Assembly (NCBI GenBank): GCA_022829145.1
Contig: CM040743.1
Location: 35,381,841 to 35,445,840, forward strand
Direction of reading: 5' to 3'
DNA: 64,000 bases
Source of the DNA: Albula goreensis
Lineage: Eukaryota > Chordata > Actinopteri > Albuliformes > Albulidae
The notes beneath the pieces were generated by a model, which had not been told where the DNA came from, did not search any database, and worked only from the letters and a program-made list of their open reading frames with translations. This document shows positions 36,301-46,499 of the stretch, piece after piece (positions within the stretch are counted from its first letter, which is position 1; every line of letters begins with the position of its first letter). The position numbers were made by a program, and so were the translations under genes.

Positions 36301-38945
36301 TTAGAACAAGCTAAGTGGGATGATATAGTCGACCATTACTTTGCTGAAAGCTCACAAAGAATAAGTTATAAAACGCCTACTTTGATGGCCAGTATCGCCG
36401 AGATTTTATTGCATAATGCTATCAGATAATGCATGATAAAGACACAGAGCAAGAACTCAAGATAAAGGGGGCATAAACCCCAACAGCATTTATTTAAACG
36501 TTCTTGAACAACTAATGGACGTACACTATATAAAGTGTGACATATGTCAAATATATTAGCATTATCTGTGTGAGTTAATAAATAAAGCTGAAGTTTCAAC
36601 TGTAGGCTTGGGTATAATAGTTGACTCAAGCCTATATCGAATTTCACTTTTTTTTTTTTATGGCCTACTTACATTTTACTGTCTCATTAATCAAGAAGGA
36701 CCTGTTGGGTGCTGAACCCTCCTTGTTTTAGGGCCCTCTTCTGTGTGATTATGCTTTGCTGCTCTCTGTTTAGTTTAAACTAGCCTTATGATGGCCCATT
36801 ACCAGGTCTGAGATCTCAGCTTACAGCGTTTAGAACCTTCTATGGCTGATGAGCTTCTCGCCTGGGATTCTGGGGTTCTTGTGGCCCATGGTGGGTGACA
36901 GCTGTCCCCTCCTAACATGTGGCAGCATGCAGGGTCCTGGTGATGCTGACTGATGTAGGTTTCTGCTCTTGGGGATTCCCTGAAAATGAAGTTGTTTGCA
37001 TTTGATCCCAGCTGTCAGGGAGCGCAGAGTCGTCTGGGAGCTGCATCCAGGAAGGAGGGGACACTTCATTGGTTACTTTCCCATCAATAGAAACATCAGT
37101 TTTCCTCCCTTCTCATCACCCCATGCCTCCCCTCTGGAATGGAGGCCAAAAGCTGGTGCCAAAAACCCTGAACGTGTTGATTGTAGCTTTAATACCCTGA
37201 AATCTCCGCACACTTTTCCCATCCTTTCTTCAGTCCCCGGGCGCCCACTTCAACCGCCAGTCACTCTGCGAGCTGAGCAAGGCTCGTACAGAGTCCAGCT
37301 GAGTGTCTAAGTGTTTGAGGATATATATACACACATCCGCGATCTGTTTCGCAGCGCATTAAAGGCTCCTCAGCACACCCGTTAGCTCTCAGAAGACAGC
37401 AGAAGCCTCCTCCGATGCAGACGGCTGTGCTGACAGTCCGACATGTCGAAGTTGTGTGTTATCGTGCCAGAGAGCTCAGTGAGGGGCTGGGAAGGCAACT
37501 GCAGGGGAGGAAGCAACGGCGAAAGTGAGAAAGCCTGAATTTTCGGAGAAGGAAAGTGTCAAATCCAATTACACATTTTAGTGTTGTTTTGTGCGCTACT
37601 AGGGGAAAACAGGCCATATTTTCATTCAGAATGAACTTAATATAGCTACAGAGAGTATTTGAAATGAATCCACAGAGGAAAGGTATTTGGTTGGATGTAT
37701 GAAGGACACAAACTAGTCCACAGTAATTATGTATCAGTTTATAAATGCTCTTGATCATCTGCAGATTTGGATGAAAGAAACCCTTGTCACATGTTTCTGG
37801 GCTAGGCCGCACATGCTGCCATGTGGAGATGTGCCAGCAGTGAATGTTTCCAGCTCCACCCCGACACCCTACCAGAGGGAACTTGTGCAAATCAAAGAGC
37901 TCAGCTTAAACCGTTTGAACCGAGCAACTTCACAGCGAAACCCAATATGTGAGTGTGGTTTTTGTGTTTTTTTTTTTTTTTTTTGGAGGGTGGCAGAGCT
38001 AGAGGCTGTTTGGCTTGGTAGAACCAAATAACAGTGAAATAACCACATTATTGACCATAAAGACTATGTATGTCCCCAGCAAAAAAGGTGTCATGTTTTT
38101 AATTGCGTGAGATCATTAACCACATAATATTGCTGTTTCTAAACAGTCATTTTTATAATTTATTAAATGCCAGCCCTCACTTGGATCCAGATTCAGGCAC
38201 AGTGGGTAAATAAGTGCCCATGAAAATGTCTTTTTGTTTTAAGAACATTTTTATTGGGTTATTTTTCACATAATGCACAAAAGTTGTATGACTTTTTTAC
38301 ACCTTGCTGCAGATATGCAGATGTTCCTTCCAGATGGTAAATATTTAAAAAGAAGCACTTGTTCTCTTATGGAGTATGGGTTATGGCATTGCGTTTGGAC
38401 AGTGGCATTGTGTTCACAGTCCCGACAGGCACGCAGCTGTTACACCTATTACTCGCATCGCTGTACATTTATAACCTTGGGGAACAATACCTTTCCCCAA
38501 CAAAAATGAAGGAAACAGTATGATTATGGGAAGTGGGCAGTGGAAGTTTCACTGATGACTTTTTCAACAGCTAATTCAGGAAACATTATTTTTGTTGATT
38601 AAAAGTTATCGGTCACTGTGAAGTTAGCTGATATTCTAGGGCGCACGGGGGGTAATGTGGATCTCGATTCATGCAAATCAGAATGGCTCAGTGTGTGCAA
38701 AGTAGCATTGATTCTGGCCAAATCGCAGAAACAAAGGAGCACCCTTTCACGGTTATTGATGGTGTCTTTAGGATATCACTTGACCTAATCAGGCAATGGA
38801 TTCTAATTTGTTGCGCTTTCCCTGTACTTTTTTCATAATAACTCAGGCATAACGTAGCTAATAATGTCCTTCATTATGTGACACCTGCAAATCAGAAGAA
38901 TGGAGAAGTAAAACCAAATTTGCCCCCTTTTGTGATTATGATGGC
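33305..38945. other. Non-coding stretch up to the Ty3/gypsy insertion
   Basis: No gene is recognised in 5.6 kb. A GC-richer part at about 36,990-37,520 contains a TATA-like ATATATATAC at about 37,321 and downstream CpGs, including a short open frame from 37,443. This could be an unannotated promoter or first exon but has no homology support. T-runs lie near 33,970, 36,650 and 37,968-37,984. Confidence 0.35.
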
Positions 38946-38950
38946 AAAAC
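38946..38950. repeat. Target-site duplication AAAAC, left copy
   Basis: The five bases AAAAC next to the left LTR are repeated at 44,378-44,382 next to the right LTR. A 5-bp duplication is standard for Ty3/gypsy integrases. Confidence 0.9.
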
Positions 38951-39502
38951 TGTAAGGATTCCAAGTCCTTAACAGGTCTTGAACCCGGGTCCCACACTTG
39001 GAAGACCTCAGCACTAACCACAGAGCTATGAAGTTAAGTGGTGAACTCAAATGCAGAGACAGCTGTAGACTTAAGATGAGGAGTTTATTCCAGCAGAAAA
39101 AACACAGCCAACAGAATCCAAACCGTATCCAAAGAGTAATCCAAAAACAGTCCAGGTCAACACAAAGAGCAATCAGAAACAGGGCAAACAATCCAACAGG
39201 GAAATCCAAAAAGGGTAAATCCAAAGACAGAGCAATAAGGTCAAAGTCAGGTAACCAGAGACAAATCAAAAACAACAAGAGGCTTAAGAACACAGGACTA
39301 CACTGAAACAGGTAGAACAGACAAAGACTAAGCAATGACAGAGACAAAGACCAGGGTTTAAATACACTAACTAATAAGGAAACGATACACATGACACACA
39401 GTAAATGAGACACAGGTGGGGCAATCAACAGAATGGGTGAACACAATTAGGAAGCACAGAGTCTCTGGTGACCCCTGGTGGGGAAGGGAAAAAGTCCTAA
39501 CA
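38951..39502 (-). repeat. 3' LTR of the Ty3/gypsy element
   Basis: This 552-bp repeat starts TGTAAGG and ends CTAACA on the plus strand. It is the 3' LTR because the element runs on the minus strand. It carries the same features as the other copy: a TATTTAAA box, an AATAAA signal (plus-strand TTTATT at 39,084-39,089) and a tRNA-like segment at 38,975-39,028. It is identical to the 43,827-44,377 copy except for three single-base length differences in A runs. Confidence 0.95.
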
Positions 39503-39518
39503 GGACCCTCCCCCTAAG
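39503..39518 (-). other. Polypurine tract of the Ty3/gypsy element
   Basis: On the minus strand CTTAGGGGGAGGGTCC lies immediately upstream of the 3' LTR. An uninterrupted A/G run beside the LTR boundary is the normal primer for second-strand synthesis in Ty3/gypsy elements. Confidence 0.8.
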
Positions 39519-39529
39519 AACGCTCTCCT

Positions 39530-39805
39530 GACGTTCCCAGGACGGTCAGGGTGACGGCGATGGAAGTCCTTCAGGAGGTCCTTGTCCAGGATATCCCGAG
39601 CAGGAAACCCAGGAACGCTCCTCAGGACCGTACCCTCCCAATCCACAAGATACTGAACACCCGAACACGGCGGGAATCCAGCAAACGGTGAACAGAGAAG
39701 GCAGGCTGTCCATCGATGATCCTGGGAGGGGGTTTGGGGCAGGGGCAAGAGGGAAGTGGCGACTGGCCTTAACTGGGAAACGTGAAAAGTGGGGTGAACT
39801 CTCAT
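39530..39805 (-). pseudogene. Pol C-terminus and chromodomain region (fossil)
   Basis: The minus strand shows a HPTFHVSQLRPV motif at about 39,760-39,795, the usual GPY-like tail of Ty3/gypsy integrase. It then shows QYLVDWEG at about 39,632-39,655 and DFHRRHP at about 39,548-39,568, which are typical of the chromodomain at the Pol C-terminus of chromoviruses. In the family this domain guides integration towards chromatin marks. The region is part of the broken element. Confidence 0.85.
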
Positions 39806-39949
39806 GGAACGGGCAGAAGGAGTCGATAGGCAACAGGGTTAATCCTGCGGACCACTTTGAAAGGCCCGATGAAGCGAGGAGCAAGCTTGCGTGACTCCAC
39901 CCTCAAAGGGAGGTTTCTGGATGATAGCCAAACCCTCTGTCCAACCCGG

Positions 39950-40905
39950 TAGCGAGGAGCAGGCCTTCGATGACGATTTGCCTGGAGCCGGTACTGCCTG
40001 GAAACCCGAAGTAGAGTCCGTCGGGCCTTTATCCATGTCCGTCGACACCGTCTCACGAAGTGCGAGGCTGAGGGCACACTGACTTCTGCCTCCTGCTCAG
40101 GAAAAAGTGGTGGCTGATAACCAAACTGGCATTGGAATGGGGACATACCCGGTTGCTGAAGACTGGAGGGTGTTATGGGCGTACTCAGCCCAGGGCAGCT
40201 CAGAGCTCCAAGAGGACGGGTTAGCAGACACCAGGCTTCTCAGGGTGGCCTCCAACTCCTGGTTAACCCTCTCGGTCTGTCCGTTGGACTGGGGGTGGAA
40301 CCCGGAAGACAGACTGGATGATGCCCCGATCAGTCTGCAGAAGGCTTGCCAGAAGCGTGAGGAGAACTGGGGACCCTGTCAGAGACAATGTCCTGGGAAG
40401 ACCAAAAACTCGAAACACATGGTCACACACGAGTTGGGCAGTTTCATGGGCAGAAGGCAGTTTAGGCAATGGTATAAAACGACAGGCTTTAGAGAATCTA
40501 TCAACAACTACTAAGATTACCGTATTACCTTTAGACTCAGGTAGACCCGTGATAAAGTCCAGTGAGAGGTGTGACCATGGACGCCAGGAATGGGAGAGGG
40601 AGCAGCAATCCTTGAGTATGTTGCCGAGGGTCTTTGCTCTGGACACACACGGAGCATGCTGCCACAAAGGACTTCACGTCTTTTCCATGTCAGGCCACCA
40701 GAACCGTCTTCGAAGAAATTCAAGTGTCCTTTTGACTCCAGGGTGTGCAGCCAGACGTGAAGAGTGTCCCCAATGAAGAACTTGGGACCTTACCCTCTTG
40801 GGGACGAAAAAGAAGTCCTGCAGGTCCCGTACCAGGATCCGGTTCATCTTGGTGGGCCCGCCTAACCACCGTTTCAATGCCCCAGCGTACAGGAGCCACA
40901 ATCCG
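39950..40905 (-). pseudogene. Integrase region (fossil)
   Basis: The zinc-binding part is seen as [19 protein letters not shown] and FWWPDMEK at about 40,680-40,830. The catalytic core is seen as [11 protein letters not shown] and [16 protein letters not shown] at about 40,480-40,580, containing the first aspartate of the D,D-35-E triad. The order and spacing match Ty3/gypsy integrases. The region is broken, as is the rest of the element. Confidence 0.85.
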
Positions 40906-40979
40906 AGATTTAGGGATGATGGGTAGCGGATTGTGATCCTGACTTGTTACCTGGAACTGTCGAGACAGGGCATCAGGCT

Positions 40980-41582
40980 TCATGTTCTTTGATCCTGGAC
41001 GGTAAGACAGAGTAAAATCAAAGCGATTGAAAAACAGAGCCCAACGGGCCTGGCGGGGTTCAGGCGTTTAGCCTGTTGGAGGTACTCAAGGTTCTGATGA
41101 TCAGTCCATACTAGAAAAGGATGAAGGGCCCCCTCTAACCAGTGTCTCCATTCCTCTAGGGCGAGTTTCACAGCCAACAGCTCTCGATCACCAATATCAT
41201 AGTTGGACTCTGTGGGTGTCAGCCGGTGAGAAAAAAGGCACAAGGATGCAGTCTCTCATCCGCTGGAGCGTTGGGACAGGACAGCTCCGACCCCCACATC
41301 AGAGGCATCCACTTCAACAACAAATGGCAGTGAAGGGTCAGGTAAGCTCAGAATGGGAGCAGAGGAGAAGCGAAGCTTGAGCTCCAGGAATGCTTTGTCT
41401 GCTGAGGGTGTCCAAGCAAAATGAGCTCCACAGCTCTTTGTCAGGGCAGAAATGGGGGCAGCCACAGAACTAAAGTTCGGATGAACTTCCGGTAAAATTA
41501 GCAAACCCCAGAAATCGCTGGACCTCTTTAATGGACTTGGAATGGGCCAATCACGAACAGCTTGGGTCTTCTTAGGGTCCAT
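40980..41582 (-). pseudogene. RNase H region (fossil)
   Basis: FVVEVDASDVGVGAVLSQR and, further on, [20 protein letters not shown] and [10 protein letters not shown] are the characteristic blocks of Ty3/gypsy RNase H, with its acidic residues D, E and D. The domain removes the RNA strand from the RNA:DNA hybrid during reverse transcription. Confidence 0.88.
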
Positions 41583-41689
41583 CTCTATCTTCCCTTCTTT
41601 CAGAACGTACCCAGGAAGGAGACTTCAGAGGAATGAAACTCACATTTTCGGGCTTCACATAAAGGTGGTTCTTAAGTAGTCTGGTAAGG

Positions 41690-42240
41690 ACTTGGCGAAC
41701 GTGATGGCAATGTTCATGGAGGGACTTTGAAAAAAATTAGGATGTCGTCCAAGTAGACAAAGACAAAATGGTTAATCATGTCCCGGAGCACATCATTTAT
41801 GAGGGCCTGAAACACAGCAGGAGCATTGGTCAGTCCAAAAGGCATGACAAGATATTCATAATGACCGGTGGGAGTATTAAAAGCTGTTTTCCACTCATCC
41901 CCCTCTCGGATCCTGACTAAATGGTAGGCATTTCGCAAGTCCAACTTAGTGAAGAGGGTGGCCCCTGGAGTAGTTCAAAGGCTGTAGACATCAAGGGCAG
42001 AGGGTAGCGGTTGCGGATGGTGATCTTGTTAAGGCCGCGTAGTCAATACATGGTCGCAGACCCCATCCTTCTTGCCAACGAAGAAGAATCCAGCCCCAGC
42101 TGGAGAGGTGGATGGTCGGATGATTCCAGAGGCAAGGGCTTCTCCTATGTAGTCATCCATGGCCGTGCGTTCAGGAAGGGAAAGGGAGAATATGCGCCCA
42201 GGGAGGACTTGTGCCAGGAAGAAGGTCAATAGCACAGTCG
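41690..42240 (-). pseudogene. Reverse transcriptase region (fossil)
   Basis: The blocks [36 protein letters not shown] and [10 protein letters not shown] on the minus strand are diagnostic Ty3/gypsy reverse transcriptase motifs. The YLDD catalytic motif lies at about 41,744-41,755. Upstream sequence at about 42,030-42,235 carries fingers-domain motifs ([19 protein letters not shown]). Confidence 0.92.
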
Positions 42241-42479
42241 TAAGTTCTGTGTGGAGGGAGTTCAGTGGCCCTTCTTTTGCTGAAGACCTCTTTTAAATCT
42301 AAATACTCAGCTGGAACTTGGGACAACTTTGAAGATTCTGGAGCCTCGACGGGTTGGAGGTGAAGGAGCTGAGTGGAGGCATGTGGCATGGCATGTTGGA
42401 CCCCATTCAAGTATTGACCCTGTAGACCAGTCTATGTGAGGATTGTGACGATTCAGCCAAGGAAAGCCTAAGACCACCG

Positions 42480-42770
42480 GAAACTCTGGAGAATTTATCA
42501 AATGGAATGACATCTCCTCCTGATGACCCTTGACATGGAGACGGACTGGAGAAGTGGCTTGAGTAATCCTGCCATTACCCAAAAACGGCCATCAAGGGCA
42601 GTAACAGAGAGAGGAGTGTCCAGGGCAACTTGAGGAACTTGAAGTTGAAGGGCTGTTTCGAGATCCATGAAATTACCAGCCGCTCCAGAATCTACCAAAG
42701 CCTGGAAAGAGTGCCGCTGTTTCCCCCAGGAGATGGTGATGGGAAGGTAGACTCCGGCGTCCTGGGGACT
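42480..42770 (-). pseudogene. Aspartic protease region (fossil)
   Basis: [13 protein letters not shown], with the D-S-G active-site triad at about 42,684-42,692, identifies a retropepsin-type protease. It lies between the gag zinc knuckle and reverse transcriptase, as expected. Confidence 0.88.
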
Positions 42771-42829
42771 CGGGAGATGAAACGGCACCAGTCACAACCC
42801 TCCTCTCGGCTGGATGGGACTGTCCTTTT

Positions 42830-43810
42830 CCCGAGAGTTTAGGACAGGAGACTCGGAAGTGCCCCGGCTTGCCACAGTATATACAGCACCTCTCTCTTCT
42901 GCGGCGGTCTCGCTCGGACTGGGGAAGATGGGTGCTACCAATCTGCACAGGTTCAGGGCTCATTGGTGGAAACTGAGATGGTTGTCGGACAGGAACAGGA
43001 GACTCAGTGGAGGCAGCAGGGGACTGACGGCGGTCTCTGCGACGCTCACGATTCCTGTTGTCTAGACGAATGGCGTGGGAGATCAAGGACTCCAGGTCAT
43101 CAGGAACTTCTCTGGAGACCAACTCATCTTTCATTGTCTCTGACAGGCCGTGGTGGAAGGCAGTGATGAGGGCATCTTTATTCCATCTGCTTTCTGCAGC
43201 CAGAGTCCGGAATGCAATGGCATAATCTGCCACACTGTTGCCTCCCTGGCGGAGCAGTAGGAGCTGTTTAGCTGCTTCTTGGCCAATTACTGACTGGTCA
43301 AAAACGACCCATCTCCTGGGTGAAGGACTTGAAGTCAGAACACACTGACCCCTGCTGTTCCCAGATAGCAGTTGCCCAAGCCAGAGCTTTGTCTGTGAGG
43401 AGAGTTATTATATAGGCAATACGGGAGTGGTCAGTAGGAAACACTGAGGGCTGGAGCTCAAAAGTCAGTTTGCACTGTGTTAAAAAAACCTCGACACCCG
43501 CCTGGATTGCCATCATACCTCTGTGGGGCCGGTAGACGGGGCTCTGCACTGGGAATGGCGAAGACGAGGCTGGAACTGGAACAGGAACTGCAGGGTGAGC
43601 TGGGGCAGATGGAGTGGAGGATGCAGCAAGGGTTTGCACTGTTTGGACAAGATCCTGAAGCACCTGGTCATGTCTTGCCACAATGTCAGCTTGTCTAGCC
43701 AGTGATTGGTCATGTCTGTCCATAGTTGCTCCGAGGCTGTGTAGAGCTGCCATGATGCTTTCAAAACCAGACGGTTCCTTTGCTGAAGAAAAAGTCTCTG
43801 CTGAGTCCAT
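42830..43810 (-). pseudogene. gag region with zinc knuckle (fossil)
   Basis: The region opens 16 nt after the 5' LTR with MDSAETFS at 43,810. It contains a gag-like capsid segment ([12 protein letters not shown] basic stretch) and a CX2CX4HX4C zinc knuckle ([14 protein letters not shown]) at about 42,844-42,885 that would bind RNA. The very short leader agrees with the Tf1/sushi group. It is part of the broken element. Confidence 0.88.
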
Positions 43811-43826
43811 GATGGCTTAGTCTTTC
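43811..43826 (-). other. Self-priming type primer-binding region
   Basis: Directly after the 5' LTR the minus strand reads GAAAGACTAAGCCATC. There is no TGG-type tRNA 3'-end match. Its AAAGACTAAGC is complementary over 11 nt to GCTTAGTCTTT in the LTR (plus-strand 44,197-44,207), which lies about 28 nt downstream of a TATA box and so near the predicted RNA 5' end. Tf1/sushi elements prime reverse transcription this way. The RNA start itself is inferred. Confidence 0.7.
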
Positions 43827-43850
43827 TGTAAGGATTCCAAGTCCTTAACA

Positions 43851-43904
43851 GGTCTTGAACCCGGGTCCCACACTTGGAAGACCTCAGCACTAACCACAGA
43901 GCTA
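43851..43904 (-). other. tRNA-like segment (A box and B box) in U5
   Basis: On the element's sense strand TAGCTCTGTGG (43,894-43,904) fits the RNA polymerase III A box. GGTTCAAGACC (43,851-43,861) fits the B-box consensus GGTTCRANNCC exactly. The two span 54 nt, the spacing found in tRNA genes. A full cloverleaf is not evident, so this is a tRNA-derived or tRNA-like sequence and not a tRNA gene. The same segment is in the other LTR at 38,975-39,028. Confidence 0.65.
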
Positions 43905-44230
43905 TGAAGTTAAGTGGTGAACTCAAATGCAGAGACAGCTGTAGACTTAAGATGAGGAGTTTATTCCAGCAGAAAAACACAGCCAACAGAATCCAAACCG
44001 TATCCAAAGAGTAATCCAAAAACAGTCCAGGTCAACACAAAGAGCAATCAGAAACAGGGCAAACAATCCAACAGGGAAATCCAAAAGGGTAAATCCAAAG
44101 ACAGAGCAATAAGGTCAAAGTCAGGTAACCAGAGACAAATCAAAAACAACAAGAGGCTTAAGAACACAGGACTACACTGAAACAGGTAGAACAGACAAAG
44201 ACTAAGCAATGACAGAGACAAAGACCAGGG

Positions 44231-44238
44231 TTTAAATA
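44231..44238 (-). promoter_or_regulatory. TATA box of the Ty3/gypsy LTR
   Basis: TATTTAAA on the minus strand lies about 25-30 nt upstream of GCTTAGTCTTT, the proposed start of the element RNA. The same box occurs in the 3' LTR. Confidence 0.6.
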
Positions 44239-44377
44239 CACTAACTAATAAGGAAACGATACACATGACACACAGTAAATGAGACACAGGTGGGGCAATC
44301 AACAGAATGGGTGAACACAATTAGGAAGCACAGAGTCTCTGGTGACCCCTGGTGGGGAAGGGAAAAAAGTCCTAACA

Positions 44378-44382
44378 AAAAC
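44378..44382. repeat. Target-site duplication AAAAC, right copy
   Basis: This AAAAC matches the left flank at 38,946-38,950. Confidence 0.9.
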
Positions 44383-45405
44383 AAAGAGGAGAAATTTAAT
44401 AACTATTGGAGACTGGCTTTGTGTAGCTGGAAATATTTGGAGCTCCAACGTGATATCTGTGACTCATTGAATCACAGTAGGCATAGCTGGAGAGCAAAGT
44501 CACTTTGATTTGCTGAGGAGAATTTGTGACATACAGAATATGGTAGCTCCACGCTTCAAGAGGTGAATTAAGCTTATGTTTCTCATCGCTGTAATGAAGT
44601 GCTGTAATACAGGGTACAGTGTTAGAGGAGACGAAAGCAGCTGGATCCTGGTGTGAAATGTAAACGTTTTGAGGGAAGGCTCTGGACGCTTAATCTTTTA
44701 ATGCTCAGCTAAAGGAGACTAAGAAGAGTTCAATTTAGTTTTGAAACTCATAAAAGGGTTTAACAAGGTAAATTCCAAACCAATATCAGAAAGTATTAGA
44801 TACACACGGTTGTCAATTCTCGGTAAAGCGTGTCTGGTCAGTTTGAAGAGGCATTTTCAGGTTTGACAAAGTGCTGTGTATTCTCTGAAATGTATGTAAA
44901 TGATGTAGCTCAAAATGATGGTTGAGCTACATGGGCTGTTCTCATGAGAATATCGTCTTACGCTCTTATATCCATGTGCTGTCACTACATGGGATCCTGG
45001 GAGACCTTCGGGAGGCAAAATTCAGGACTTTAGTGATCTGGCCTCAGCAACAGCAGAAGCACAGCTGTGGTTGATTGAATCTGCCCAGCTGCTTGTTGCC
45101 TGCGTCAGGCCTGTTATCAAGCTGTGTCTCTGGGAGGGAACTTTATGGATACAGTCATTGATTTGGCTGGCTCCCCAGAACCTTCAAACCAGCCACAACC
45201 ACCGTTTGAACATGAGCCTGGACTACATTCTGTTTTTAGCGTTGCGCATTTTGTTTTGCCTGAAACCCACAGAACGTGTCAAGAGAGACATAAATGTGTC
45301 CCCTACCCTGCATTGGCCATTGGCCATGGTCCTGTTTGCTGTGTGTCTTGGGTGTGTGTTCCATCACTGTCCCTAGTTGGTGGCCCCATCTGCTGACATT
45401 GTTTT
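44383..45405. other. Non-coding stretch
   Basis: No gene is recognised. The frames at 45,071-45,396 are domainless and overlap each other in different frames. Confidence 0.4.
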
Positions 45406-45625
45406 CATTACATTACAGTTATGTAGCATGCGCTAAATTGCTCACAGTTGAGCAAATGGCAGTTGATTAGAGGAGGGGCCAATCCCCCCAGAAGGAATAT
45501 GGGGTTTAGGGCCTTGCTCAGGGGCCCAACAGCTGCACTGGGCTGCACTCAACCACAAACCCTCTGGGTCACAGCAAAGTACCATAGTCACAAGGTTATA
45601 GGCTGTCCTACATTCATATGCATGG
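45406..45625 (-). mobile_element. V-SINE-like tRNA-derived SINE
   Basis: On the minus strand a tRNA-like head with a B-box-like GGTTGAGTGC (45,545-45,554) is followed by GGGCCCCTGAGCAAGGCCC (about 45,509-45,528), the conserved core of V-SINE-like elements. An L2-type 3' end with TAACTGTAATGTAATG completes it. It is diverged, so probably old. The copying machinery would have been an L2-type LINE such as the one at 56.25 kb. Confidence 0.7.
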
Positions 45626-46499
45626 GCAGACTTGCAGCAGTGGCCGTATGTTAGGCCTGTACTTTTGATATGCCAGCTCTGGGGTGCTGATCGGAAATTA
45701 CCTTGGAGATAGTTTTTGCACATGGAGTGGAGGTCATTGACAACATGGAGCCCATCACTATGGTCACAATTGTTGAGTGCGAGTGCCAAGTTTTTCATAC
45801 GAAAAAATGCCACCTCTTTAAGAATGTTCTGTTATGTTACGAATGTCTTGTGGGGTTACACGATTAACATGAATTTTTTCCAGCTTATTTTGTGTTGTAT
45901 TTTTTTATACAACAGCTGAAAAATGTTACAGTGTATTTTCTGACTGGGAAACCTTCCATGAAGACAAGGTTACGAAAACCATGGATTATGCATCTGCTCA
46001 TTTAAGTGTTAAAAACAGCTCACTCCTGAAGAAGAAAAAAAAACTATTCTCATAGATTCGCACTTCATTGTAAATGGAGTGCCAGAGTTTAGCCTTTGTC
46101 CAGACAGCCGCATCTTTTAGTAAAAAGTCATTTATTATTATTTTAATGTATGAGAGTCTTCTACAAATACATCTGTAAGTTTAAACAGTTATTCATTAAA
46201 ACAGGAGCCCTTCTGCTGTAGGGAAATTGTTGAAAGACACTATTCTGTCTGAGAATGATTGTCTGCTCACTAAAGAATCATTCTTCTGGAGCTGGGATCG
46301 TCGTTTTTGTGTTTGTTCATGACCCTGTGCTAACAAATACATCCTCTCTGCAGGAATGAGTAGAACACGTGGGTAGAGCCATATTAAATATTCAGAGAGG
46401 TGATTTTTCGTTGTGTACCACAATGCCATTATTATGACCAGAGAACTCCCCAAGCATTTCATACAATGCATTTTTTTTTTTTTTTTGACTTAACGGGTC
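45626..46499. other. Non-coding stretch
   Basis: No gene is recognised. A T-run of about 17 lies at 46,471-46,487. Confidence 0.4.

Larger units (their letters stand above)
38951..44377 (-). mobile_element. Ty3/gypsy chromovirus (Tf1/sushi-like) LTR retrotransposon fossil
   Basis: This 5.43-kb element lies on the minus strand. It has two LTRs of about 552 bp with TG...CA ends, a 5-bp target duplication, a primer-binding region, a polypurine tract, and gag, protease, reverse transcriptase, RNase H, integrase and chromodomain regions in the order 5' to 3' on the minus strand. The chromodomain and Pol order place it among chromoviruses, and the priming site agrees with the vertebrate Tf1/sushi group. 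No envelope gene is seen. The coding region is broken, with on the order of ten interruptions, so it is not an intact element. The LTRs show no substitution, only three single-base length differences, so the insertion is very young. Confidence 0.95.
43827..44377 (-). repeat. 5' LTR of the Ty3/gypsy element
   Basis: This 551-bp repeat carries a TATTTAAA promoter box (44,231-44,238), a predicted RNA start near 44,207 and an AATAAA signal (plus-strand TTTATT at 43,960-43,965). It also carries a tRNA-like segment near its U5 end (43,851-43,904). The predicted U3 is short, about 170 bp. It matches the 3' LTR without substitutions. Confidence 0.95.

Noticed and set aside
37459-37890. 143-codon minus-strand frame
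   Set aside because: It has no domain, mixed composition and no splice or promoter context.
38892-39446. 184-codon leucine/serine-rich frame over the 3' LTR, with a matching one over the 5' LTR
   Set aside because: The frame lies within the LTR and its membrane-like look comes from the LTR's base composition. There is no envelope-like motif and the position is wrong for one.
43851-43904. A functional tRNA gene
   Set aside because: The A and B boxes fit, but I cannot fold a complete cloverleaf with an acceptor stem, and the segment lies inside an LTR.
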